Shown here piece by piece: positions 1-11,136 of a stretch of 64,000 nucleotides of DNA. The notes under the pieces are model-generated. The model worked only from the letters and a program-made list of their open reading frames with translations. It ran no database searches and was not told the DNA's origin. Each line of letters begins with the position of its first letter. Position 1 is the first letter of the stretch. The translations under genes were made by a program, and so were the position numbers. Source of the stretch: Antedon bifida (taxonomy: Eukaryota > Echinodermata > Crinoidea > Comatulida > Antedonidae); assembly GCA_963402885.1 (NCBI GenBank), contig OY727094.1:22632501-22696500 (forward strand), given 5' to 3'.

Positions 1-265
1 AATAAATATAGATTGCTACTAATCGGAGCAAAGACTGATTATCACAGTAATATAATAACGAGTTCAGACCAGAGAAATCTATTCCGTGTTATAGACAAAC
101 TTACATCAATATCATCTCACCCTCTTCCTAGTCATGACAAGTCTAAAGATCTTAATTGCCACAAATGAACAACCAATTACAATTGCTGCTGAATCCAAAA
201 CATACAAAACTTCCTGTTTTAATATGTTCAGTGCGGTTCATGAAGATGAAGTACTTAAATCATTT

Positions 266-510
266 CGAGGCTCACTCACTCCATGGTTCTGGTGGTAGAA
301 CGAGACTATAAACCGTAGGTCCAGTGTACACATCTAGCTCGTGTGAACTTTAAAGAACCTATTACATCTTTCGAGACGAGTAGGGGGTTACCCCGGTGTA
401 TTAGTACATCACAGCCACTGATCACCAACTGGGCCCTCTGGGAGACCAGTCGTTGTCTGAAGAGGTTACCCAGTATAAATATATATTTCAATCAATCAAT
501 CAATTAATTC
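266..510 (+). mobile_element. Probable SINE inserted in the LINE
   Basis: About 240 bp interrupt the LINE protein between SFRGSL and the text that resumes as SCSQDPLP. The insert contains the word 'gagacgagtaggggg', similar to bodies of marine-invertebrate SINEs, and ends in an AATC-repeat tail (487–505). A degenerate A-box-like stretch (tggttctggtgg) sits near its 5' end. I could not define a clean target-site duplication, and the pol III boxes are weak. Confidence 0.55.
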
Positions 511-2088
511 ATCTAACATCACTTCCTGCTCACAAGATCCTCTACCATTTACCGTTCCTGCATCAAAACGCTCCTACCAGCCATAACAAAGATAGTGAAC
601 GCATCATTGAATTTTGGCGTCTTTCCATCATCTCTCAAACATGCTAGCATTATTCCATTGTTGAAGGGTCAATCCCTTAGCACCGAAGAGCTATCAAGCT
701 ATCGTCCAATATCAAACCTCCCTTTCCTGGGAAAGATCATTGAAAGGGTCGTCACTAAACAGCTGCAATCGTATCTCGAGGAATATGATCTATTCGCTCC
801 TAGACAGTCAGCTTACCGTCGAGGCCATAGTGTAGAATCTGCATTACTGCGAGTACAGAATGACATCTTGACTGCTTTGGATAAACGCATGGATGTGCTG
901 CTTGTCCTCTTCGATTTCAGTGCTGCATTTGATACTATAGACCATTCACAGCTCCTACATCGCCTTTCCTCACGTTACGGTATTAGCGGTACTGCTATAA
1001 ATTGGTTTTCATCTTACCTAAATGGCAGAACTTACTCCATTGAAATCAACTCTACAATGTCTGATTCAGTTCCAATTGATTTTGGCGTCCCTCTCAAGGC
1101 TCTGTCATCGGCCCAATTATGTTCATCCTGTTCACCGCCCCATTACAAGACATCATTGCCGCACATGGTGTGCAGTTCATGGTCTATGCTGACGACACCC
1201 AGCTCTATATTGCATTCCAGCCCAAAGATCGTGAAGGGGCTGTGAAAAAGCTTGAAACTTGCATCGCCGAAATCAAATCATGGTGTACACATAACATGCT
1301 TGTACTGAACGATGCCAAGACTGAATTGATTCATTTCACTTCTCGCTATAGACCTTCAGACTGGATACCCTCTGTTAAAATCGGTAACTCTTTGATTACC
1401 CCATCGCCTACCGCTCGAAACCTTGGAGTTACCTCAGATTCCGTCTTCAACTTGTCTGCTCATGTTGACAAAGTGTGCAAATCTGCAATGAATTCCATCT
1501 GCAAGATTGGACATGTTCGAAAGTATTTAGACCCTAAATCGACAGAAATATTGGTCCATGCATTTGTTTCATCCAGGCTAGACTCTTGCAACTCTCTTCT
1601 TTGCGGGCTTCCAGCTAAAACTATCGCTAAGGTTCAGCGTGTTCAGAACATTGCTGCCCGTCTGGTTCTTCGCATCCCAACATGTCAAAACATAACACCA
1701 GTATTGCAACATCTACATTGGTTGCCAGTTGAGAAGAGAATAATGTTTAAAATTCTTCTCATTACTTTCAAATCACTTCATAACATGGCTCCAACTTTTC
1801 TATCTGATATCATTTCTCCATACAAGCCAAAACGTCATCATCATCTGAGGTTTTACTCAGGCCTATACCTACACGGCCTTCAACAAAATTGTATGGACAA
1901 CGTGCCGCTGCTGTTCTCTGGAACGCCCTTCCAAATTATATCAGGAATGCTGAATCACTCACCACATTCAAACAACTCCTGAAATCCCACCTTTATAATT
2001 TGCATTTTCTTTAGGTTTTGCTCTTCTTTTTTCTGTTGATTGTTCAGCGCTTAGAGGCGTCCTGCATTTTGCGCTGTAGTAAATTGAT

Positions 2089-2108
2089 CATTATTATTAT
2101 TATTATTA
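2089..2108. repeat. (ATT)n microsatellite, LINE tail
   Basis: Six or more ATT units close the plus-strand LINE and abut the next, minus-strand LINE. Confidence 0.85.
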
Positions 2109-3480
2109 ATGTTATTATGAAAGAAATAGGAAGGTAAATTGGGCTTAGAATTTTTCCCTAAGGTTCCATTTATTGTTTGCCAGGTTTTGCCTATGTTGTT
2201 AAAAAAAGTGTTAAAAGTGTTAGAATAACATTGTTTGGTGGAAAACCGAATCAAATTGGTTAATTTATTTCTGTATGTTGTATATTTTTCTTTATCAAGA
2301 TTTTTGTTAGATTTAAGATATTTAGTGTAGAGTTTGTTTCTAGTATCTATCGATTTAATGATACCCCTTGTTAACCAGGGCTTTCTTTCTTTGCGCAAAT
2401 TACGTTTAATTTTGGTTTTAATTATGTGCGAGTTATATATGGAGGTGAATTTGTTACTAAATATGTTATATGCATGATTGGAATCTAAAGTAGTACAATA
2501 TAGTTCAGTCCAATCAGTATCTAAGAGTTCAAGATAAAGAGAAGACATAGTAGATTCAACGATTTTTGGGAGATAAATATACTTATGCACAGGAGGGTTG
2601 GGATAAGTTGGGTTGGATATTATTGAGAAAATAGGAAAATGGTTAGAAATGTCAGAAAGTAATATTCCAGAAGATATGACATTGGTAAGAGTGTTGCAAA
2701 ATACATTGTCAATTAGAGTAGCTGTTTTAGTTGAAACTCTAGTAGGTCGCGAAATTAAAGGATAAAAGTTGTTTTGAAACATATAAGTAAGGAAATCAGA
2801 GGTATTTTTATTGCTAGAGGATTTAAGTAAATTGATATTGAAATCACCGCATATGTACGCCGTTTTATGTTCACTGTTTATTGTGCAAAGTACGTTGTTA
2901 ATATTTAGGTTAAACGAGTTTTAAAACAGATTTTTCAGGCATGCGGTAGATCACACCCAGGAAGATTTTTTCGCCAAATACATTAAGTTCAACAAAATAT
3001 GATTCAGAATTTGGAGAAATGGGATCAGATAGATCAGGACGAATGGTGTATTGAAGTTCTTGATTAACATATGGCAACGCCGCCACCTGCACGTTTTGAC
3101 CTGGACGAGTGTAAAAGTTTGTAACCATTAATGTTATAGAACGTAAAGTTTGTTTTATCGGGATTGAGAAAAGTTTCGGTAAAACATAAAGCAAGGAATT
3201 CAAAATTAAGGGCACTTAAAAAATCTTCAATTTCTCGAAAATGTTTAATAAGACTACGGGCATTTAAATGAAAAATGCTAAGAGAAGATTTGGTATTTAT
3301 ATATTTAAGATTGAAATCATTTATTGAAAAATAGTTACACGACTTAGTGTGATCCGTATCGAGATTGTCATTGGATTTAGAACGACCATTTAGATTAAAA
3401 TCAAACGGAGAGAAAACAATTGATGTGCAATTTTTCACCAAAGAAGATCCTGACGAAGACATAACCAATTTTAATTATGA
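2109..3480 (-). pseudogene. LINE endonuclease domain and linker
   Basis: Read on the minus strand this is the APE-type endonuclease of a CR1/Jockey-group LINE: FHLNARSL near 3270, LCFTETFL near 3190, GDFN near 2840, SRPTRVSTKTATLIDNVF near 2745, and SNHFPIF near 2650. In active enzymes the last motif is SDH; here the Asp is Asn, which would remove a catalytic residue. A linker rich in basic residues follows (RNLRKERKPWLTRGI) and ends in a run of Asn codons. Several frame changes are present (around 2900 and 3100). No RT follows: the element stops against the ATT tail of the preceding plus-strand LINE, so that LINE may have inserted into this one and pushed its RT out of the window. Confidence 0.82.
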
Positions 3481-5082
3481 TACTTGTGACAAATCAGTTA
3501 AAAATATTGAGTTCTCCCAAGAAGATGTTTTTAAGCAACTCCGAGGTTTGAAAATCGATAAAAGTCCTGGTCCACACAACATCCATTCCATGTCTACTTA
3601 ACAAGTGTGCTGAGGAGTTATCAGAACCCTTGTATCTTTTATTCAAGAAGTCTACAGAGGAAGGTAAACTACCAAAAATATGGAAACGAGCTGATGTCTC
3701 TCCGATCTTTAAGAAAGGCAGCAAATCACAAGCGTCCAATTATCGACCGATAAGCCTAACATGTATTATTTGCAAGATCTTTGAACATATTATTCGCAAC
3801 AACATACTACGACATGTTAAGAACAATGCAATACTAACAACAGAGCAACATGGTTTTGTTGAGAAGAAATCATGTCTGACAAATCTTTTAGAATTTATGG
3901 AAGATGTTACTAAGGCTTTGGATGACAACACTAATGTTGAGTCTTATTTTTGGACTATGGTAAAGCCTTCGACAGCGTTCCTCATAGGAGATTACTCATG
4001 AAATTGGAGAGCTATTGAATCAAAGGTCAATTGTTATTATGGATTAAAGATTTTCTTGATAACAGACAACAAAGAGTCAAAGTGCGTCATGCTTCTTCCA
4101 GTTGGGCTGATGTAATTAGTGGAGTTCCACAAGGCTCGGTGTTGGGCCCTACATTGTTTGCATTATATATAAATGACCTACCAAAGTATGTGTCTGGTCA
4201 TATAAAGCTATTTGCTGATGATACAAAGATCTACTCAGTAGTTAACAACAGAAATGATGGGCAATTATTACAAGAATCTTTAAACAATGCACTGCAGTGG
4301 AGTAAAGAATGGATGTTGGCTTTTAATAAAAGCAAATGCATGGTGATGCACTTCGGGCATTCAAATGTTCATTTTAAATACCAAATAGATGAAGTTGAAC
4401 TGGAAACAGTTGAAAAAATAAAGGACCTAGGAGTACTAATTACTAATGACTGTAAACCAAGCCAACACTGCGCCAAAGTATCTCAGCGGGTCATGAACTG
4501 TTTAAGAAGCATCAGAAGGACTTTCGTATATATGGATAAGGATTGTTTTAACGTCATCTACAAGCATTATGTACGCCCACATCTCGAATTTTGTGTTCAA
4601 GTATGGAATCCGTATCTTCAAAAGGACATAAATGTAATTGAAAGAGTACAACGTCGTGCGACTAAATTAGTTCCATGTATCCGTTCATATTCATATGAAG
4701 ATCGTTTAAAGTTTCTTGGCCTAACAACCTTGTATGACAGAATAATTCGAGGTGACCTGATTGAAGCATATAAAATTGTTAAAGATTTCGAGGGTGTAGC
4801 CAAGGATGACTTTTTCCAAATGAGAAGTAACATTAGCAGAATTACTCGAGGGCATCACCTGAGATTTTTCAAGCCTATTTTCCATAAAGGATTGAACTGT
4901 AGAAGACATACCTTCTCGCAACGAGTAATAAACCATTGGAACAGTTTACCAGCCGACGTTGTCAATTCTGAGACCACTAATACCTTCAAGAATCGCATCG
5001 ACACAATGTAGTTGATATGGGGTTTAAAAAGGCACATCGCCTAAACTTTCCCATTATAACTAAACTAAACTAAACTAAGTAA
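3410..5082 (+). pseudogene. LINE reverse transcriptase, nearly complete RT domain
   Basis: A plus-strand non-LTR RT. KIDKSPGPHNIH lies near 3555, NYRPISLTCIICKIFEHII near 3735, GVPQGSVLGPTLFALYINDLP at about 4121–4183, the catalytic FADDTKIYS at about 4211, and a long thumb region (RVQRRATKLVP near 4645; INHWNSLPADVV near 4930) that ends at 5011. Motif A (DYGKAFD, near 3950) lies across a frame change, and a second break is near 3600. The 3' end is an ACTAA repeat (5061–5080). It begins inside or directly against the 5' end of the minus-strand LINE, so the two are head to head. RVQRRATKLVP is typical of CR1/Daphne-like RTs. Not functional. Confidence 0.88.
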
Positions 5083-5504
5083 TTCTTGGGGTAGGATTCG
5101 AACCAATGACCTCCAGATCGTCTAGCCTGGAACATTTTGTCACAAGTGTGCTCAATGTACTTAGGCTGTGTTTCCTCAGCCAAAAATTAACCGATAATTA
5201 ACTAATAAAAATTAACCCATAAACTGCCTGTGAACCGATTCCACTCAAGAAAAATTACTAATAGTAAATAACTAATAATTATGTATATCTCGGTATTTTG
5301 ATTAAAAAAACTATAACATACAGTATAAAAATACACGAGTGCTGAATTGACGTTTTCTTTACACAAAAAAGAGAATAAATTACACAATTAAAATATATCA
5401 ACAGTAAAAAGTATATAAATACAGTATTTGTCAATAAAATAGGTTCCAATTGGTGAACCCCAATATTTAGTTGTTTACTTTATTACTATTTTCTAATAAT
5501 TTCA
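5083..5504. other. Non-coding spacer, possible tRNA-like SINE scrap
   Basis: AT-rich. The only notable word is 'ggattcgaacc' near 5094, which on the minus strand resembles a tRNA-type B box (ggttcgaatcc) as found in SINEs; the body is too short to classify. Nothing else recognised. Confidence 0.35.
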
Positions 5505-5750
5505 TCATAGAGGTTTCTCCTGCGTTGAGAAAGGGTAAATGTAATTCTCTAAGTGCCTGCCATCTATGGTATCGAATGCTTTAGTAAAATCTGTGAGCAC
5601 AAAAGAGGATATTGAGCCTCTTCTTTCACTATTAGAAATTAAGAAATTGTACACATCTATCAGGCAGTGGGTCGTAGACAGCCCTTTCTGATTGCCATAT
5701 TGCTGAGGATCAATGAACAGCTTAATTTGGTGAATAACCACTTTCGACAC
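5505..5750 (-). pseudogene. RT fragment of a further LINE
   Basis: The minus-strand frame reads QYGNQKGLSTTHCLIDVYNF followed by LTDFTKAFDTID. These are the motif preceding RT motif A and motif A itself of a non-LTR RT. Both ends are truncated. It differs from the neighbouring LINEs, so it is an independent fragment. Confidence 0.72.
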
Positions 5751-5889
5751 TTAGCATCGAACACTGCAGCCCAAGTCTGCGATTGGATCCACCTACCAAA
5801 TTGGTTTAAATTTGTAGTGTTTGCTGACTTGTGCGTGCGACGAGCACTGCGGTTTGATACAGTATTAAGGTTTAGGATTGGCTGTCCCG

Positions 5890-6437
5890 ATTTAGAAAAA
5901 GTATTTATGATAAAGGAGATGAAGAACTTCTATACTCTGAAGAAGAGGAAGTGAATAATGTTGGATCTCCTGAACCAATCATGATTGAAATATTGTTTCC
6001 AAAACTGCAATGATGGAGTTAGACACAGGATCAACTCACTAATGTCATTGGATGATTTTAGAGGCATCATTTCCAAAATACAAGTTGAAAGCCACAAGTT
6101 TGAAGTTGAAGACATACACTAGTGAGATATTTAGCCCACTAGGAGTTGCAGAGATACTAGTCGAGTACAATGAACAAAAACATAAAGTGCCGTTGTACAT
6201 TGGTGAGTCAGAAATGTCACCCACTTTTTGGTCGAGAATGGCTGAAGTCGTTTAAATTGGATTGGCCAGTACGACAAATTAACTCTACATCAACAACAAA
6301 AAACCAACTGCTCAGCGAAGTTTTAGCAAAGTAGGGCTATCCTGAAGTGTTTAAAATACAATTGGGTAAAATGAAGAATATCATGTTAACATTGGAGCTA
6401 AAGCCAGATGCAATACCTAAATTCTATAAGACACCCT
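5890..6437 (+). pseudogene. Gypsy protease and start of RT
   Basis: ELDTGST at 6016–6036 is the aspartic protease active-site motif (Asp-Thr-Gly). It is followed by LKATSLKLKTYTSEIFSP and VPLYIGE, the usual retropepsin body of Ty3/gypsy Pol. The flap-to-RT linker continues near 6250 with the sense of 'IKLDWP', after a stop at 6253. Text near 6355–6440 reads KIQLGKMKNIMLTLELKPDAIP, matching the segment just before gypsy RT fingers. Coding text stops at FYKT near 6437, where element A begins, and resumes at 12813. Confidence 0.78.
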
Positions 6438-6559
6438 TAGTAGGCATGTTAAGGTGCATATTTTAGGCAAATCCTTCAAATTGTGATAACATTTTGAAAC
6501 TTTGCACAGTTATTCATTAGGGTGTCAAAAACATGAAATGGAAGGGTTGCACAAAATTT

Positions 6560-7345
6560 GGTCAGGGGAAAGCCGCCATTTTGGATTTCAAAATGGCGGA
6601 CCCCAAATTTTCACTTTTCAGGTATATCCTGCTAAAAAGGCACCAAGAGTTCTGATTTTAGGTGCAAATTATATGATAGTGGGGTCACCAAACATATTGG
6701 TACAGTATAACTAACATTTTGATTGCATGGCGGCCATGTTGGATTTCAAAATGGCGGACTTCAAATGTTCACTCTTCAGGTATATATCTGTTAAAAAGGC
6801 ACATAGAGTTCTGAATTTAGGTGCAAATTATATGGTAATGGGGTCACTAAACATATTGGTATTTAAATAACATTTTGATTGCATGGCGGCCATGTTGGAA
6901 TTCAAAATGGCGGACTTCAAATTTTTACTTTTCAGGTATATCTCTGCTAAAAAGGCACCTAGAGTTCGGATTTTAGGTGCAAATTATATGGTAATGGGGT
7001 CACCAAACATATTGGTATAACTAACATTTTAATTGTATGGTGGCCATTTTGGATTTCAAAATGGCGGACCCCAAATTTTCACTTTTCAGGTATATCTCTG
7101 CTAAAAAGGTACACAGAGTTCTGATTTTAGGTGCAAATTATATGGTAATAGGTCACCAAACATATTAGTATCTAACTAACATTTTGATTGCATGGCGGCC
7201 ATTTTGAATTTCAAAATGGCGAACTCAAAATGTTTCAGTACGGTACCTACAGTTATAATTTTAGGTACAAAGTATAATAATGGTATTGAGGTCAACAAAC
7301 ATATTGGTATAACGTCTTTGATTGCATGGCGGCCATTTTGAATGT
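6560..7345 (+). repeat. Left arm: ~155-bp tandem repeat, ~5 units
   Basis: Units recur at about 6570, 6725, 6882, 7036, 7190 and 7325. Each has a palindromic core in which 'ggcggccattttg' and 'caaaatggcgga' face each other across a short spacer, then the words 'ttttaggtgcaaattatat' and 'caccaaacatattggta'. Units differ by scattered substitutions. Confidence 0.9.
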
Positions 7346-7499
7346 AACTCAAACCGTACTGGCTTTACACTATTTGCTTCTTATAGTTACATGCATTTAA
7401 CACGGACACTTATTGTAGGTCACATTTTCCCTGGCAACCACACAGCTCTGTACATCGTAAATCTTTCTGCATTTACATCTGAAAGTTCCAGCAAGCAAG

Positions 7500-8620
7500 A
7501 ATGCGCGGAAAAATTTCAGCGGCATGTTTAACATGAATAAACGAATTGTATTGTGTCAATGTTCTCTACTACTTCATTTACAATTAATGAAAACAACTCT
7601 GATTTGTTGTCATCACATCTAAAAAATGTAGTCCAATTGTTGAGCATGCTCCCGCTGGCTTTGACGACCCTCCTTAAACCAGAGCCACGGTTTGAACGCG
7701 TACCAGACTTTAAACTGTCGTTAAAGTATCTATCCATTTTACAAGTAGTTGATCACATGACGCTTCTTGGTGTAATCATTCAAAATGACCTGAAATGGGA
7801 ACTTAACACTAATAATATTGTGTCTAGAGCTTCTAGACGTTTATTTTCCTTGTGCATTTTGAAGAAAGCTGGAATCTTAATTAATGATCTGTTGACTGTT
7901 TATATGGCTTATATAAGACCTATTTTAGAATATGCTGCCCCTGTTTGGCATGGCGCTATCACTAAGGATATGTCCAAGTCTATTGAAAAGGTACAAAAGA
8001 GAGCATTGCGAATCATGCTAGGTAACAACTATTTGTGCTATGATCATGCATTGTCTGTTACTGGTTTACCTACTCTTGTTGAGAGAAGAAACAAACTGGT
8101 GTTGTCTTTCGGGGAAGGCTTATTAAAATCCGAGCTGTTTAGAGAAATACTTCCCCCTCTTCATAAGCCAGCTCGGTCTCTCAGATTCAACCGCTTTCTA
8201 GAAGTACCTCATTGTAAAACCAGTAGACTTAGGTCGTCTCCAGTTCCCACCATGGTGGATATAATTAATAGGCACCACTAGCTCTTTTTTAGATATGTAA
8301 TAAGTGAATGTTTTAAGGTTTTTTATTCATGTATGTTTTATAGTTTTATGGTACGATATCTAATTTTAATAAGATGTTTCTATTTTTATAGCAATTTTAA
8401 CTAATTTTTATTTATTTGTAATACAATTCATTTCAGTCCTTGACTGTCGTCTTGTAATATATTTTTATATACCGAATAAAGAAAATCTAGTCGTGTCACT
8501 GATCGAAGTTGATGGTCTATATTTGGTTGTACGACACTTGATATATACTCAATGAATGTCTTCGAATCATTGGGCCTCAGCATATTGATTATTGCTGGTC
8601 CATCTAACACCTTGGCATCA
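7500..8620 (-). pseudogene. Inverted copy of the element-A ORF, N-proximal PIN-like part
   Basis: The minus strand reads LDGPAIINMLRPNDSKTFIE then VTRLDFLYSVYKNI (8610→8440), is interrupted by a LINE (7690–8425), and resumes as SGTRSNRGSGLRRVVKASGS, NNWTTFFRCDDNKSELFSL and VNEVVENIDT (7710→7545). I know this text from a family of large, usually unnamed TE-associated proteins in marine animals. The part from GLRR to NIDT is duplicated in the opposite orientation at 8637–8760, so element A contains an internal inverted duplication. It ends into the arm at about 7490–7540. Confidence 0.65.
7690..8425 (+). mobile_element. LINE 3' fragment (RT thumb region) inside element A
   Basis: The plus strand reads LGVIIQNDLKWELNTN, ASRRLFSLCILKKAGI, YIRPILEYAAPVWH and EKVQKRALRIMLG, the C-terminal region of a CR1/L2-like RT, ending at a stop at 8281, then an AT-rich 3' UTR. 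It splits the minus-strand ORF copy, so it landed after the inverted duplication formed or in the ancestral ORF. 5' truncated, as usual for LINEs. Confidence 0.8.
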
Positions 8621-9570
8621 ACTAATGGTTGGTGTAAGGAGGGTCGTCAAAGCCAGTGGGAGCATGCCCAACAATTGGACCACATTTTTTAGATGTGATG
8701 ACAACAAATCAGAGTTGTTTTCATTAATTGTAAATGAAGTAGTAGAGAACATTGACACAAATCACGGAATGTTTGTAGGGTCTCTGGGAGACAGAGCTGT
8801 AACAAACCAGTCTGTAAATATACAACCGCTGATGCCATATAACATAGAAGAGGCAGATGAACGTATGTTTGTTCATGTTAAACATGGCGCTGAAATTTTT
8901 CCGCGAATTCTTGTCAAGACTGTAGACAGTGATGCAGGGGTGGCGCCAGAATCTTCCCGACGCGGGGGCTACATTCCCCGACGAGGGGGCTATGCGAGCG
9001 AAGCGAGCATAACTAGGCTGGGGGCCAGGGGGCCGCCAAGGGCCCCCGGTGGGGGTCCAGGGGGCGAAGCCCCCGGAAGCAACGCGTTCTGGCGTCATTT
9101 GAGGTCATTTTAATCAGATTTAGGGTAGCCATTTTTTCCATTTTTTATAATGCATAAATAAAATACTGCGTGCAAAAAAACGATGCGCGATGACTGTTTC
9201 AATCCATATTTTTCAATTTAAAAAATAAAAGTTCAAAGAAAATTTAGAAAAATAGAGTTGGAGGTCCCGGAAATTGGACTTATTAGGCCTATACTTCAAA
9301 ACATGAAACAAAATATATAAGTCCCTATCAAGGTTGTGACTGAGCTAAGAAATGTTTTGAAAAATAGAGATGTTAGGTCCCGGAAAATGCACTTCTTGTA
9401 CTTCGAAATATGACCAGCTTTATTGTTGGGGCTGAGCTAAGAAACTGTTTAAAACTATAGCTGCAGGTCTTCAAAAAATTGCATTTTATACTTCGGAAAC
9501 ATCAGGCCTAGAGGCTTAAAAAACGCAAGCGTAGACCTTTTTCAGTCGGGGAAATAAGTTTATTCCTCCC

Positions 9571-10638
9571 CAGGCCCGTAGCCAGGGGGGGTTTTTATGG
9601 TTCGGGCGAACCCCCCTTTACAGCGAACCCCCCTTAACCGACTGCGAACCCCCATCCCCGACATGCCCAATACCTCACCCTCATCTCCGAAAATCCTCCA
9701 AATACGTGCTCCACAGTTCAAAAAGTTGTTCGTAAATTGAAAAATTCGTAAACTCGTTCGGAATAACTCATACAGTATACCTTCTTCCCTGTATGAGCGT
9801 ACTTCGAGCGATACGTGTCTGTAAATTTCTAAGAGTTGCAAATGAATGAATTGCCGATTTTAACCTGAAAAATAAATGTTTGGTCCCTGCATGTAACATG
9901 ATATTGACGCGTCTCACAGCGAGCTGGGGCACGAACGATTCGTACAAAGGACACCGCCAGACAACTGCGTACCTATTGTTTAGATCACTGGCAGTCAGGC
10001 ATAAAGTATATAGCCCTCCGACATACATCAGTATTTATGTGTGGCTATGAAGTATAATGTATCATAGAGGATTATAGTGAATATTAATATTTTACACTAT
10101 AGTATCTATGGTATCATGTACTGTAGTTCACATGACATCCGATTATTTTTTTCTAGACCACCAGCCGATACGTACTCAAATGTATCAATATCACCTATTT
10201 ACATTGGCATATTTAATTTCCTCAACAAATTGCTGTAAATAAATATTATAGAGAGCTATAATAAGAATGGCATTTGCCTTGACCCAGTGTGCTTTTTTCG
10301 GGGCTTCTCCTAGACGTACGTTCGCATTGAACTTGAACGAAAAACAAAATACCGAGTAAATGATCAAACAATCGGCGGTTCCGCACAGAGCACGCGCATC
10401 TAACATACGGCAACAAATGTTATCGTCCTTTAAATAGTCCACGAGTCCAAGTACGATCGTTTTGCTCATTGGTAGCATGATGCATGAGAGTGTCTTTTCC
10501 GGCCATCTAAGGGTGTCATTTAACAAAATTCGCTTTCCTCAGGCCCCACCCCCAGGTGGGGGGGGGGGGGGGAGGTGTGACATGACCCAAATACTTAGTG
10601 TCCGAACCCTCCCTTGACAGATCCTGGCTACGGCCCTG
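9571..10638. mobile_element. TIR element nested in the hAT-like element
   Basis: CAGGCCCGTAGCCAGG at 9571 and the inverted CCTGGCTACGGCCCTG ending at 10638 form the ends. The flanks share CTCCC (9566–9570, 10639–10643); whether this is a true 5-bp duplication or part of a longer worn one is unclear. It contains a G run at 10558–10573. No convincing ORF. Confidence 0.7.
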
Positions 10639-10652
10639 CTCCCAAGTGTAGA

Positions 10653-11136
10653 TCGCTGGCAATAATGAATGCATATAAAGTGCATATCACTCTGACGTAC
10701 TCTCACGGTCAATGAAACGTCGCGGTTTTCTAGGCGCTGAAGCTAGCTACGAAGTGAAAACGACCGCTTTTTACTGTATATTATATTCCCCGACAAAAAG
10801 TACCCGTGTTCCCTTCGGTAACCGTCGGTAAACTGCGCCTTGAAAATAACTACATTACACATTTTGGTCCCTGGATGGAACATGATATCACGCGTCTCGA
10901 TCCAACGTTGAACGATTCGTACAAAGGGATACCGCCAGACAAGTGCGTACCTAGCTATTGTTTAGTAGTAAGTTAGATCGCTGGCAATAGAATGCATATA
11001 AAGTGCATAATAGCCCTCTGACGTACTCTCACGGTCAATGGAACGTCGTGGTTTTCTAGGCGCTGAAGCTATATGAAGTGAACGCGAACGTTTTTTACTG
11101 TATATTATATTCCCCGACAAAAAGTACCCGTGTTCC
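10653..11136 (+). repeat. Direct repeat ~160 bp, two copies
   Basis: 10653–10812 and 10976–11136 share long words including 'gacgtactctcacggtcaat', 'ttttctaggcgctgaagc' and 'ccccgacaaaaagtacccgt'. A related segment, 'cgaacgattcgtacaaagg', recurs at 9930 and 10908. This is internal amplification inside the hAT-like element. Confidence 0.8.

Larger units (their letters stand above)
1..2108 (+). mobile_element. CR1/L2-like LINE, 3' two-thirds, SINE-interrupted
   Basis: This is a non-LTR retrotransposon remnant running off the left edge. Bases 1–165 encode the endonuclease–RT linker (reading ...SSDQRNLFRVIDKLTS..., typical of CR1/L2). After a SINE insertion the reverse transcriptase follows at about 511–1982: SYRPISNLPFLGKIIERVV, then FDFSAAFDTIDH (catalytic motif A) near 910–950, then YADDTQLY (catalytic motif C) near 1180–1207, then thumb-region text ending in LHWLPVEKR. 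The frame changes near 1090–1100, inside the motif-B region that should read GVPQGS: two extra bases sit after GVP, so the polymerase is broken. The 3' end has a short UTR with 'gcgctgta' and an ATT-repeat tail, as expected for this clade. No endonuclease is in the window. The exact clade is uncertain. Confidence 0.88.

Noticed and set aside
10191..10526. 111-codon minus-strand frame in the nested element
   Set aside because: No domain recognised, composition like surrounding non-coding DNA, inside a non-autonomous element.
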